Of a DNA stretch of 64,000 bases, positions 1 through 13,100 are shown piece after piece. Each line of letters starts with the position of its first letter. The first letter of the stretch is position 1. This stretch comes from Marthasterias glacialis (lineage: Eukaryota; Echinodermata; Asteroidea; Forcipulatida; Asteriidae). Under the pieces are notes generated by a model, which saw only the letters and a list, made by a program, of their open reading frames with translations, did not search any database and had not been told where the DNA came from. The position numbers and the translations under genes are program-made. The stretch lies in assembly GCA_911728455.2 (NCBI GenBank), contig OU452223.1, positions 8,392,174-8,456,173 on the forward strand. Direction: 5' to 3'.

Positions 1-523
1 TTTTCGCTGTCAACATCTCAAGACAATTTCCATTAAATAATGTAACTTGAACAAAGCTTTAATTTTACTTTAAATTAATTTATGTACATAAATAAATTGT
101 GCTGTTAGTTCTATAGCCTTGATCAAGGCACGCCAGCCGTCTGGAAGGTTTTAGTCGCATGTTATCATATTTCTTTACATGCCTATGCCCCATTGAGTAT
201 GCTGTGCCCAAAATTCCAGCACGAGATGTGCAGCGCTTATGCAGTAGTACACAGAGTAATGGACTACAACTGTAGGTGCGTGTGCACGTGTGTATCATCC
301 TGACGGACTCCTTGCTAATCCGTGCATGGACTGTGAGTGTTTGAGTGTGTGTGTGACTGCATATCGTCCTTACAGACTCCCTGCATGGATAACTTGGGGC
401 TAAGCTAAGGAAGAGTGCAAAGACAGCCTTGATCAAGGCTAGTAGTTCTAAAGCAAGAATGCTATGTACCAAGAATGTAGGCTATTTATTGGACCACTTG
501 GAGAGCGTTTAGAGTCCTTAGTT

Positions 524-703
524 GGGCCCAATTTCATAGAGCTGCTTAAACAGAAAATTATCTGCTAAGCAAAAATAAGCAGGATACCAGTCGCAGATTG
601 TACATGTGACATGCTATTTTGGCTGGTAACCTTATTCTGGTAACCAACATTTTGTTTGTGCTAAGCTACTTCTTGTGCTTAAGCAGCTCTATGATTTGGG
701 CCC
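524..703. repeat. MITE, GGGCCCAATTTCAT family, copy 1
   Basis: Short palindromic element whose ends are inverted copies: GGGCCCAATTTCATAGAG at the left and its complement ending in TTGGGCCC at the right. Relatives lie at 10406-10535, 11814-12086 and 48900-49172. No coding capacity. This copy lies in the TMEM138 region, left of the last visible exon. Confidence 0.75.
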
Positions 704-778
704 TGTAATTCCCAAACTCCAGTCCCTTTCTGGATGGTATCTGCATGGTGTGCTTTGCCTGCATGCTTGAACACTTAC

Positions 779-2233
779 CCACTCTCTGGAAGACATAAAG
801 TGCTTGGTAACCTTCATTCCATATGTATGCATCAACCTCTTCCCATCTCAGTGTCTGAAACCAATACAAACCCTTCAATTATACGCAAATATACATTGAG
901 AAACACAAAAATCAGATCGCGCATGTACGTCTAAACCATAGAATTCTAACAGGAGAATGCTAGAATGTGATTGAGTCATTTTCCACAGACTTGGATTTGA
1001 GGCCAGTTTAAGGATGTGTGCGGCCATTTTAAATGTCTTCAATTTATTACGCATGATATCAACTACATACATATTTGGCAAAACTTGCCCAACAGATAAC
1101 CTGTCATTAAGATCGTCGAATAAAAAACATAGGAATGCTTAATGCATGTCGCCATTCTGCCATACAAGCATCGCGTGATGACGTTTACCATTACACGTGT
1201 CATGTGATATCCGTACGCTTTGTCCACAGCAGGGAAACAGAGTAGAGTCAAGCTCGGCATTCTCCACCTTCTATTTCTATGGTATACACATAGTTAATTT
1301 CTATACGTGTGAAATGGTGCAGAATATTTTCATGAGCTTTCATGGTTTATAAACCATGTTTTAAAGATCCTTTAATTTTCATGGTTTATAAACCATGATT
1401 TGTAAATGTTGATTGCATGTTCATTGTGAACCATAATATAGACATTATGTCAAAGTTGAGCACAAAAAACCCCAAAACTGGTTAGTTTGAACATTTCTAC
1501 TTACCATTGTCCATATATGAAGGCCCAAGCATAGAATGAAATACAGAAATAGTATAGCGATTGTAAACTTGAACTTGTTGACGAGGTATCCAACGAGGCC
1601 GGCTTGAAATACGTACGTATTGAAGAACATTAAGAATACAACAATTGTTGCAAAGATGAGACATATGTCTTGAATACTGAAATAAGAAAGTTGTAAATGA
1701 CAAATCATCAAATTAAAGTTACAAGACTGCTTATGTCTTTTACTTGGCCGTTTACTTTTAGGGGAGGTTTAATTTGGAATCAGAGCTATCCAGATGGCAT
1801 GCCCCAACACCTTGATCAACCATAGGGATTCACAAAGAAATGCTACAACTTTTTTTTCTATTGACCATCTACACATGTAGATTGGCCCCAAGCTCCAGAT
1901 CATTCAGATCAATTTTTGAATGTGTTTGGCTTTGATTTGGGTAAACAAATAAAATTGCATAAGGAAGGGCAATTTTAATGTTATAAATGAGATTTTTAAA
2001 ATGTCAAGGTAACTAACTGCTTTGGAGAGCTGCTTTGTTATGAAAGAGAGACAAATTTTAAAACAGTCAACAGCCCATAAACAGAAAATAAACAAAAACC
2101 TAACTTACATGAATAAGACCAACTGAGTAACATTGTCAAGACGTAGAAGATCAGCAAAAGAATTGACAAATAAATCCACAAATATTAGGAGATACTGGAG
2201 GTATAGCACCCAGCGATACTGACTTTCCCTCAT
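779..2233 (-). CDS. TMEM138: Transmembrane protein 138 (3' end missing)
   Basis: Multi-pass membrane protein of the ciliary transition zone; the human gene is mutated in Joubert syndrome. Three minus-strand exons are visible: 2233-2109 (start codon at 2233), 1676-1505 and 854-779. All junctions are GT-AG and phase is kept (41 codons +2, 58 codons, 25 codons +1), giving about 124 of the usual roughly 162 residues. Telling segments are LFVNSFADLL, FLMFFNTYVFQAGLV, LGLHIWTM, TLRW and ALYVFQR, colinear with human TMEM138, with hydrophobic stretches matching its membrane segments. The exon for the family's C-terminal end was not found between 1 and 778, so it probably lies beyond the left edge. 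The gene is divergent from DERA, with about 1.9 kb between start codons. Family assignment is from recalled similarity to the human protein. Confidence 0.88.
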
Positions 2234-2808
2234 GGTGGAATTAAAACAATCTGCAAAAGTAAGAATACATCAGTAGTGTTATTTGAACATGTCTTTAATT
2301 TATGTTTAATTTACGTTTCGCAGTTGCGAAGATCTACATCTGGTCTCTGGAACTAGAGGGTTGAGATCAATCACAATCTCTGGTCTCTGGGGCTGGTCTC
2401 TGGGGCCAGAGGGTCACGATCATCATGACCGACTCAAAATTATGATACAAGATGAAAAACTTCCTATAACAACACTCAACAGTAGTAACTTGCATGACCT
2501 TGCCTGCACAAGCTCACTATTTTTGTATAGAAACGTGACACGGTCTATACATAATTTAGTGAAAATCTGCATTCATGGGAAAAAAATAAATAACAGACAC
2601 AGAAAATTGATTGCGAGTACAATTAAATGCATTTTATTTCATCTTTAATATCTTGAGAAGCTAGCCGACATAAATTTGTGTGTAGTAATTTTGAGCAAAA
2701 TACAAATGATTATTTGCCCTTAATAATAAGTCTAGTTAGTAACTTCAACAGCCAAAGTACCAGAGGGAAGCTAAAGAGGTACGTGGACACATTTTAGTTG
2801 GTTAAAAT

Positions 2809-2878
2809 CTAGCCCCATATTGTGCCAATACGCTGGACTGCCTCCGCTCCAGCGTATTGGCACAATGTATGGGGCTAG
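2809..2878. repeat. Short MITE, CTAGCCCCATA family, copy 1
   Basis: A 70-bp near-perfect hairpin. The left arm CTAGCCCCATATTGTGCCAA, continuing through ATACGCTGGA, is mirrored in the right arm, which ends TATGGGGCTAG. It is flanked by a direct repeat TTAAAAT (2802-2808 and 2879-2885), consistent with a 7-bp target duplication. A second copy is at 35383-35467. Confidence 0.8.
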
Positions 2879-3839
2879 TTAAAATCCAGCGCCGCACCCG
2901 TTAGGTTTCGAAGGGGCGGTTTGTGAGACGAGCTGCACAAAAGATAGGCTTGGACGTGTGGCTAAGGATTCAACCGATGTCAAAAATCCTTGCCACACAG
3001 TGGGGCTATAGGATAGGAGTAAAACAAAAAGCGTTGTTGGGGTCCACTAACTCCCTCGGAATACACTTACACGTTCAGTGGCTAGTTGACAGTTGAAAAT
3101 TTAAGTTATGTATATCCCCAGAATATCTTGATGAATCAGCATGCAAACATTGAAGTGTCCCCGTTTCGCGGTATGTTCGACTTGAGGCTAGACGTTTGAT
3201 CATGGAATTACTGTACATGAAGGAATATTTTCGTTGGATTGTTGACATGTCTCCATGTTCTGTCCCAACTTTGAATTGACCGAACTGAGAAGATCTCTCT
3301 TTTGTTTACTATTTTAGACCACCATTTTGTATGTAGCACACAAAATGTATAAACTCGCTTGGTAAAAAAATGCAATTTTTATTAAAACAATTGAAACATT
3401 TGTATGATATGTAAGTTTGTGTTTTATTTTGGATAGTAAATTTTATTTATCATTAATATGGATACTAATTTGATGACACTATTTGTTAAATAATAACCTG
3501 TTGTATTTTTTGCCGTGAAGACCGTCCGTATTTTTGCCAACAAAACTCTCGGCAGTGACATTCGCCCAACTTGCGAGGTTGGTCCAATTAATATCTAAAG
3601 TTTGTCCATAGTTAGGCTGATTCTATAGTTGGGTGCACGGTCCAGTTGCTTGGCCAGATTTTGTCATTAAGAAAATGATAAGTTTGTTAGTTGTTGTGAA
3701 ATGAAAAATAAAAAAATAAATAAAACATTCTTATCAACAAAAAGTTGTTTTTGGTGATTTTTGGTGTTTTTGTGAATCAATTTAGACAATATGCCAAGAC
3801 TTAATTAACAGAATGTTATCAAGCCTAAGTTAGTTCTGT

Positions 3840-3993
3840 AGGCCGTTTTCAAAACCACGTCCTGGGCTTGGGCTCTGACTTGGGCTCCGTCTGCCTGTTT
3901 GAAGTCCCGTAAGGAAAGCATACGTTTTCTAAATAACTGGTGGAGCCTAAGCCGCTGAAGCCCAAGCCCAAGCCGTGGTTTTGCAAACGGCCT
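3840..3993. repeat. Palindromic MITE (AGGCCGTTTTCAAAACC ends)
   Basis: Left end AGGCCGTTTTCAAAACCACG, then a GGGCTTGGGCT motif; the right end is the inverted form GCCCAAGCCC, CGTGGTTTTGCAAACGGCCT. About 154 bp, non-coding, just upstream of DERA exon 1. Confidence 0.75.
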
Positions 3994-4106
3994 GTGTGTC
4001 ACTAGCTGGCAGTGTGCGTGTCAAAGGATACTGGCTGTCTGCAGATTACTGACTGGTGGTGGTACAGACACAGAGCAGAGACAGCAGAATTCATAAAGTG
4101 GCCAAG

Positions 4107-7100
4107 ATGTCGGCCCGAAACCCTGGCATTGAGCTTGGTAAACTTAATTTGTGTTGCTTGCATACCTTTTCTTCTGGTTGAACCGATATAAAATTGTTTA
4201 TGTATTTCTCAATTGCTAATGCTAATGTTATGTTTTACTTTTTTAACATGGAGGAACAACTGAACAACCACAGATGACAGAACAACATGAACAGTTTTGG
4301 GTGCATTTAATTAAGCCATTTAAAAATGATTTATTTATACCAGGATGGTGTAGGACGTCATCAGTCTCTGTTTGCAGTGCTCTGATGCCTGGGTATGGAT
4401 CCATGGGGGTCGCACTAAAAGTTGACAACTCTGCTGACAACATGTTTGAAATGCACTAAAAAACCACCGTTGACAATGGCTGAAGATAAATAAACCCTAG
4501 ACCATGTAGACGAACTGGGGCGCTGTACTCCATTTTTGAAACTTTTGACATTATCGGTCGTACTAGCGCCCCAGCATGCCCAGGTTTCCTTTGGGTGCTA
4601 GTACGTCCGATAATGTCAAAATCTCAAAAAAGGAGTACAGCGCCCCAGTTACTGGGTCTAAATAAACCCCTTAAATATGTGTAAAAAGGAGTCATAAACA
4701 TCCAAATAACCTTCAATCTGTTGAAAAAATTGTGTTTTTAACTTATAAAATAACGATCAAGAAGTAGTAAAAACTAGTACTGTCCGCCAAGTTGTCTTTG
4801 GACTGTACCTGGACGATACCATTAACCTGTAGGAGTAGCAAAAGTGACAAGTAATCTGTGCAACATTACCATAGCAGGCAGCCAGTCCGTGTTATGACAT
4901 TAGTTCACATGAGAGGAGTCTCTCTTTTTCTCTTGAAAGACAAGGGCTTTAAAACTTGCCTGTTGAATAATGATATTGTCCAGGTACAGTCCACTGATAT
5001 GAGACGCACCTCCTCCTGGTTCACTTGGCCTACGCATGCATTCTTACTTTCAGAGACTTCGTCAACAAATATAATCAGACAAAGGATGGATTTTTGTTTG
5101 TGTCAAAGTGGAAAATAATACTTTGACAACAATAAAAACAGGACACTTTGCACAGATTGGTGAACACTTTGTGTTGTGATGGACAAACGTTCTTTGTACC
5201 ATGTACATGTAGGAGACTCCATCCTATTTTCAATCTGAAATTTCGACATTTACAACTGCGCCCAATTAATAGACCAATTGTGCGACCAATGTTTACATGT
5301 CATCACGTGACCTACATGTATTGTGGGTCATAGTAATCTGAGCTGATGGCAAACTACGTGCAAATGCATGCCGTGACCGACAGAGTCACACCAAAAGTCG
5401 GCTTTTGGTAATAATAACACAGTTACTAAGCCATTTCTATTAAAGTTGTATGTTGTGACATTGATATAATCACATGACTGTTTCATAAACTACCAGTATT
5501 CTTCTACAAAAGAGGTTTATTTTGAGTTATACACTACCGGCGTCGGACGACTATGTAACCACCTGCCTCGATCGAATAAACTAAATGCAACAATCATCAT
5601 GTACCGTACCACACTTTCCTATGGAGGACGTTGTGTGTGTTTACATTTAATACCAACACTAGGTCACATGACGCGGGGCGCACAATCGGTCTATTTATGC
5701 ATCACTCGCAATGTCCAGAAAGTTACACCGGTGGTGTCAATTTTCATTTTATTTTCTAAAATAATGTCACCCATTGTAAGTTATTCCCCAACCTCAGTGG
5801 ATATGACCTTTGGTAGTTGTTCACCACAGATTAGCATCGCAAAGACAAAATTGAATACTTTATATTGAATATTTCAGCTCAAAAGAGATAAGTCAGAGTG
5901 AACCGGGGATCCAGTCTTTGCCCTAGGTTTACATTATGTAGGACAAATCCTTGGTTGTAGCTCAAGGCCAACGTTTGCTCAGAGTGCAGTGTGTCTTGTC
6001 AAATCATCTGGCCTAGGATTTTGGAGTGTGGCTGTTCAGAAGGACGGCTGCCGGCTAAATCCAGTAAAAAAAACAGAACATATAAAAAAAACTAAAAGTT
6101 TCCTGACCTTCCTACCCTACTTTGAAATGGTAATCAAAAGCAGAGTTATTTATTAGTTTGTTTGCCTAACCATTGTGAGATCAGTTTGGTATACGGATGT
6201 CCTACAACTTTGTTGTCAGGTGCTGATTCAGGATTTTTAGTTCAGTCAAAAATATTCACGAGGCCCACTCAAGAAACATTTTTAAGGTGAAGATACCATG
6301 GGTGCGTTATCAGTTTCTTTATGAACATATTATTATTATTAATTAGGAGAGAAGCTGCTTGTCGTTCATGTAAATCTACAGTACACAGACTGGTATAAAT
6401 TCATAAACATGGTAACTTTCCGACTTGCATGTCTACAGGCATGTCCGTCAGATTAAGACTAATTGTCAGAATTTTTGCAAGCAAATATGTTGTATGTTAT
6501 CATGAGCCAATCAGACTCAGCTAATGTAGAGGATTCTTTCAAGTTGGAGTTAACAAGATGTTAAAAAACTTTTTTTTTTAATTTGCTGATTTAGATCTTG
6601 AATTGGTTGAAAGTGTAAGAGTAAATAAACCAGCATGCTTCAAGAGGGCAGAAGAGCTGAAAGTACGCAGAGGGGTTAAGAAAACTTATCAGGTGGGTTC
6701 CTCAAAAAGATTTCCCAGACAAAAAGACTAAGACTAAGACAATGATCTGAGTGTGGGAGACTAAGACCAAGACTAGAATGTGAGAGAACTAAGACCATGA
6801 AGACCAATACCTGAATGTGTGCGACTTAAACAGGATCTGAATGTGCGTGCACCTCTCTGGTCCCCCCCCATTGTTATGCCACTACTTCCATAGCGATGAG
6901 AGTCTGTGCCACATCTATTGGCCACTATCTTTGGATGCACCATCAGTGGAAACAACAAAAGGAACGACTGAGCACTGTGTGAATCTTTTATGATATTTTA
7001 ACTATTTCCAGCTTAATACTTGGTTATTTATTAGCTAATTTACATTTGGTGTGACCCAGCCATGACTCCTCATTGGGTAGCAGGCAACTTGGCTGTAAAA

Positions 7101-10100
7101 ACAAGTGATAACAATCTGTGATGCTCAGGTAATGATATGGAGTCGATTAACCGGGGCTTGTGGGGCAAATTGAGATGGTGCCTGCTTCCTCAATATCTGC
7201 CTGTGATAGGCAAAGGGTTTACAAAGTGAAAAAGCGAAAGATCTGTGATTCTGTTTTGTCTTCTTTCCTTTTTTGACAGATTGCGTGGTTGCTGAAGGCA
7301 ATGACCTGCATTGACCTTACAACTCTGTCCGGTGATGACACAGAAACCAATGTACAGAGACTATGCTTCAAGGCAAAGCAACCAATCAGAACAGACCTTC
7401 TGGAAGCAGTTGACATGCACAAGAAAGGTGGGTTTTAGTTATGAGCAGTAGTATTAAAATGAGAGTTCAAGATCAAAAGGCCACAAGCCCACAGTCATGA
7501 GGTCAAAGGTCACAATGCTTAACCCACCCCCATCCTAGAGACCCTATGTGACACTTACCCTCTGTAATTTTTCTCTACCCCCAACCCCAGCATCCATCAC
7601 CTCAAATGTCTGTGTAGGGCATTGTCTCACCCAGTCCCCATTATCCATCAGGGATCCTACTTCTCTCTTTTCTACCACCTGAGGGCACCCCACAACACCC
7701 ACATCTACACGATAGCTACTTAAGGAAATAAACCCTATCCTGTGTCCAAATTGATGGCTTCGGCAGTGGCTACGGCCGGATCGCCGAAAAGTCTTATTCT
7801 TCAACGTTTTCCTTGCAGCCAGTGACCATAGCCCTTGCCCAAGTCATGTCTTAAAAGTCAGGATCATTCTCGTCCAAACTGAACGTTCCCATTGGAAGGT
7901 TCCCGATTTACAGGTACTGGAGCATGAGCACATGCTCGTTGGAACGCAGTCGCATTTCTTTCGGACCGTTCTTTTGGGAACATTCAAACGGAAACATTCG
8001 CACCTGGTACACTTGCTGCCTATGCAGGCCTTGATCTTAACCGAGACCACTGAGGCCATTGGCCTCATGCCCGGTCGAGTTGGCCACCATGCCCTTCAGA
8101 AAAATTGCACTGTCACTACCACCTTGGCCAGCATGCCCTTGTACAATTTTTCTGATTTGGCCAGCAAAGGCCTGCCCCCGTTTTTCTTAAGATCGAGGCC
8201 TGCTATGTGTTAAAAAGGATTTAAAAAAAAATATTATGGCGAAAATTGGGCCATGCATTTTAAAAGTGGTGGTCATGAAATTCACATTCCATTGCAACTC
8301 CATAATGTGTACATTTTGACAGTCGCATACAGACCAAGTTCTCAATTGGGTTAGAATGGCCACTGTTCAAATGAGAATGCTCGATTTGACATCAATGCAG
8401 GATAGGAACAGGCGGGAACAGCTGAGTATCCCCGGCAGTCTGTCCAAATGGGAATATGTCGCGATCCACTGGGAACACTGAGTATGCCCATTTGGACGGG
8501 GAAACATCCTCATTGAAATGTTCAAAGCAATCTGACTTTTGAGACGATCACTTATATTTCAAAATGATTGCTTTGTTTTAATGATTCATGTTACATCGTA
8601 ATGTCAGAGTACACAAGATTCCAAGTGAATATCACACTTGCCTGCAACGAAATCCAGCAGGAATCTAAATCAAGCGTTACTTTCCGTCTGTTTCTTTTTG
8701 TGTGTCTGCAGGTCTTACAGTTGGTGCTGTTTGTGTCTATCCTGCCAGAGTTGCTGATGCAGTAAAAATACTCAAAGGACTGGGAGCTTCTCATATTCCT
8801 GTTGCATCAGGTATAGAAACACTCTTGTACAACGTCTACAAGTTGTTCTTGCACTGTACATTGTATTCATTCTTGACAGAGCCCCTAACTCAGAGTCAAT
8901 AGTGACACATGTTTTAACTAAATCAAAAAATCAGCCCATGCTTCTACAGTTTCCTGCTTCAGGGACTGTTTTAAATTTAGTCTTCAAAATTGTAACACCC
9001 ATGACTGTGGACATCTTTGGACATCTTCAGTCATATATTGTTGATATTTATGTTGATACAACTGTCATATAGTATATATAATACATGTACTGAAAATGTA
9101 TATAGGTCACAGGATTTTGGCACTTTTGAAAATGAAAAAGCAAGACAGCCCAGAAAAAAAGTCTTGTACTTTACCAGTACTTTGTACTTTCGTGTAAAAT
9201 CTAAAAAAGGTTCATATATCATGTTTCGAAACTCTTGTGATATTCCAGATATGCTGAATTGTGAATACCAAACTAATGTTTTGGGGCTTGAAACATGAAG
9301 AAAATGTTGATGATGTACAAATCCCAAAACCAAAACTTATGATTTTTTATGAATATGCTCAAAATGGAAATCACTTGTTTGGGTTCTAATCTTGATGAAT
9401 GTGAGCCTTGGTTTGTTTCTTCAAATAGTTTGTAAAATGGCAGAAGACATGACCTACCATAGTTCACATGGGAGCATTGAGCTGATTAGATTAGATGTTG
9501 ATATAGTGCAAATAAACCAGTTACCTACATGTATTATAATGCAGGGCCTGGCAGTGAGGTTACTAATGTACGTATGCGACCCCGAAATAGGACCCTCTTC
9601 TGGTCACTCACAGGCCTGAGAGGAGATGGGCAAGCACTAGTGTCCGAACTATGCCAGTCCATTTGTATTAATTATAACACACCTCGATCAAAAATATGAA
9701 ATAAGAAAAGAACATTTCTGGGTTTTTAGAACTGAACTGTTTTAAATCAACAATTCACTCAAATAAGCAATTCAACAATAAACAATTCAATTCAATTGAA
9801 GGAACACTTTTAGTTTCCCTAGATTCAGTTTTTAAACTGTAGTTTACTGTTCACATCATGAGAGGGCGCTGTAACCAGTCAACAATTTTGAGTATAGTGC
9901 CCGGCTCAGGAACTATTTCCGCAAATTACACGTGAGCAATGTCTTGATGCATATCTAGTTAATGGTGGTGCAAATTTCATGCACTAGCCTATAATATTGA
10001 ACCGAACATGACCGTGTTTCAGCCAACCATAATACAGAACCAGCAACAGGTGTGTTATAACAGAAGTAATTGCAGTAAATCATTTTATTAAAGGTGACAG

Positions 10101-13100
10101 GACTAGGGTTTTCTTTAACTGTTTTTCAAATAAGTTATGAAGATGAATTTATTAAGTCTAATCATTGTGAAGAACAAATCTACAAGTTTCACAATCTATA
10201 AAAGATCTTCTCCTTTTGGTACTTCTCTTCAGTTGCTACTGGTTTCCCTGCCGGTCAAACACACATCAGGACTAGGCTGGCTGAAATCAGAATTGCTGTT
10301 GAAGATGGAGCAAGGGAAATCGATATCGTTATCAACAGAGCTTATGCTCTGGCAGGAAACTGGAAAGGTATGTTATTATTTTCATGTACAGCAGGTGATA
10401 TGCCTGGCCCAATTTCATGGTGCTGGTTACCAACAATTCTGCGCTTACCATGCCCTGTAAAGCGTGTACTCCTGTGGGTCATGGCAGGGTGTAAACGCAG
10501 AATTCTGCGGTAAGCAGAGCTATGAAAATGGGCCCTGGCCCCATGCCAAACAAGCTTAGTTTTGCTGTATGGTACTGGGTTCGACAGATTTAAACAGAAT
10601 CTGCTTGTAAAGTCTAATGGGTTTCCGCCCCAGAATCCCCTACTCTGCCGCATAAAGAGTTGTGAGTTTTTAAAACGCACTAATTAACCACCCTTGAGCA
10701 GGGATGTCCAAAATTTGTCCTAGCCCACCCAAGGGATTAATTTTAATTTCTAAGCACCCGGAGCAACATTTTTTTTGAGGATATGGTTGTCACAATGAAT
10801 CGTTACTAAACCAAGTTAAGACGACAGACTTTCTCATGAAATACAGCAGGATTTATATTTCTCTATTTCAAGAAAATATGGTTTTTGTTCACAGTTAATC
10901 GATTGGACTTCTCAACCGTAACCCATGTCCAATAATTGGCAATGACATGCTAGAATCTCAGACTTACCTCCTATATCAAGAACAATGGATTAGAATCATG
11001 GCAGCTTATCAATCTCATATAATTCTCATTTGACAGACAAAAGGACAAAGTTCTGGAATTGGGGGTTACACAATAATCCTCAAAAATAAGCAATTCAACA
11101 ATAAGCAATTCAATTCAATTGAAGGAACGCTTTTAGTTTCCCTAGATTCAGTTTTTAAACTGCAGTTCACTGTTCACATCATGAGAGGGCGCTGTGACCA
11201 GTCAAAAATTTTGAGTATAGTGCCAGGCTCAGGAACTATTTCTCGCAAATTAAACGTGAGCAATGTCTTGATGCATATCTAGTTAATGGTGGCACTATAA
11301 GGGGAGAGTTTGAGCATGAACTCTAGCACCTGTTGTCCCTCTTTTGTACGTGTTACCACGTCACCCACTGTTGACCTCGTACCACACGGAACGTTCTGGG
11401 TGTGTCATCACGGCAACTGGCTGCAATCCAATGGACATTTTGAATATGTGTTTACCAGTTTACATTGTACTTTCCATATTTTGCTACTTTGAAACACAAT
11501 TTTGAATACCTTACAGAAAAGCTGAAATTTATAACGAATGTATTACAAAAAGTGAACTTACAGGTTGAACTTTTTCTGTATGTAATTTAAGGTGTGTATG
11601 AGGAGGTTCGAGCATTCCGTGAAGCCTGTGGGTCGGCTCATATGAAGACTATTCTAGCAACGGGTGAACTTGGATCCTTAACCAATGTCTACAAAGCAAG
11701 CCTGGTGGCTATGATGGCAGGTAGGACACTAGTTACTGCTAACTTAGCCAATCAGGACCACTAAGATGTAATAATACGAGCCCATAAGTGGGTTGATGAA
11801 ACATGCACAACCAGGGCCCAATTTCATAGCGCTGCTTAACGGTTCGTGCTAACTGTAGCAGAAAAAATTTGCTTAAGCGTAAGCGTATTTCACAGGTTAG
11901 CAAGAAAATTAGGTGGCCAGCTTGTGCGTTCACCATGGATTTGTATTGTTACATCATTAATTTTCCTCACAGTAAGCACTGGAAGGTTAGCCTGCCTTTT
12001 CATGTGCTTGCGGTTAGCAGCACTATGAAATGGGAATCGCACAGTAAGCACAAAATCAGCCGTTAAGCAGCTCTATAATTGGGCCCAGGTGTCTCCACTT
12101 TTCTCATTAGTTCCACACTGTCCTTGGTTAGTTGTCAAACCCAGATCTGTCGTCTTAAATATTAGTTTACTATGATCTACATAGTTCAAATTCTACCCAA
12201 GGGTGCTTGTTTCTTTCATCATTTTTGGTCTTATGGAACTACTGTTTGTTCTCAACAAAAAATCAAAGGGACAAAATTGTGCTTGTGTTTATTTTGTTTC
12301 ATATTTTCATCTTGAAAAACACACCGTATGTGTCGTTTTTTTTTTTAGTTTTCCTCCTATGGAAAACCCATCCAAATACATGGGACATAATATGGTCTTA
12401 GCTGTCCAATTGGAAGGCAACGCAATTCTGGCAAAGAGTCATATATTCCATATCAAGGTTGTGGTTAGAAATATTTGAGTGACAACTGCAAAACTGGTTT
12501 TCGCTGAGGCAAGTCCCTGATACAGTAATATTGGAACTTAATGTACATGTATGTAAATTGAACCAAGCTCTTCATGTTATCAAGTACAGTAAAACTTAAT
12601 TTCTAGTACTAGGATTGTTTTTATTTTCCTCAATTTTCAGGCTCTGACTTCATCAAAACCTCAACCGGTAAAGAAGGAGTGAACGCCATTCTGCCTGTTG
12701 GCTTGGTCATGGTGCGAGCCATTAGAGAGTACTATAAGAAAACAGGTGTCAAGGTATGTTAAATAAAAATAGTAGAGGGACGGTACAAATAATACTAATT
12801 TGGGAGGCTAATTATCCTTACTGGCAGTTGAGAAGCTGAATTGCGAAAGACGCAGCTGCACGTGTTCGAGCTGCAGGCATGCAAGGGCGCCTTCGGCAGC
12901 CAGCAACTTCAACCCATATATGACCACAGCCTGAGATCAAAAGTGCTTGGTTTTTCCCGGAGGGAGGAAAATGGGATGCCCTGGAGAAAAACCCTTGTGG
13001 CACAGGAGAGAATCAACACACAACCCTACTCACATATGACCCTAGCCGGGAATCGAACCTGGGACACATTGGTGAGAGGCGAGCGCTTTACGCATACGCC

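Larger units (their letters stand above)
2234..4106. other. Intergenic region between divergent TMEM138 and DERA
   Basis: No credible exon was seen. It should contain the promoters and 5' UTRs of both divergent genes, but no clear TATA box or initiator stands out. Two palindromic MITEs lie within it (2809-2878 and 3840-3993). Short open frames here lack splice context or homology and were discarded. Confidence 0.6.

Noticed and set aside
80-472. Last exon of TMEM138 in the 130-codon minus-strand frame
   Set aside because: Its translation does not resemble the expected C-terminal region and the acceptor is unclear.
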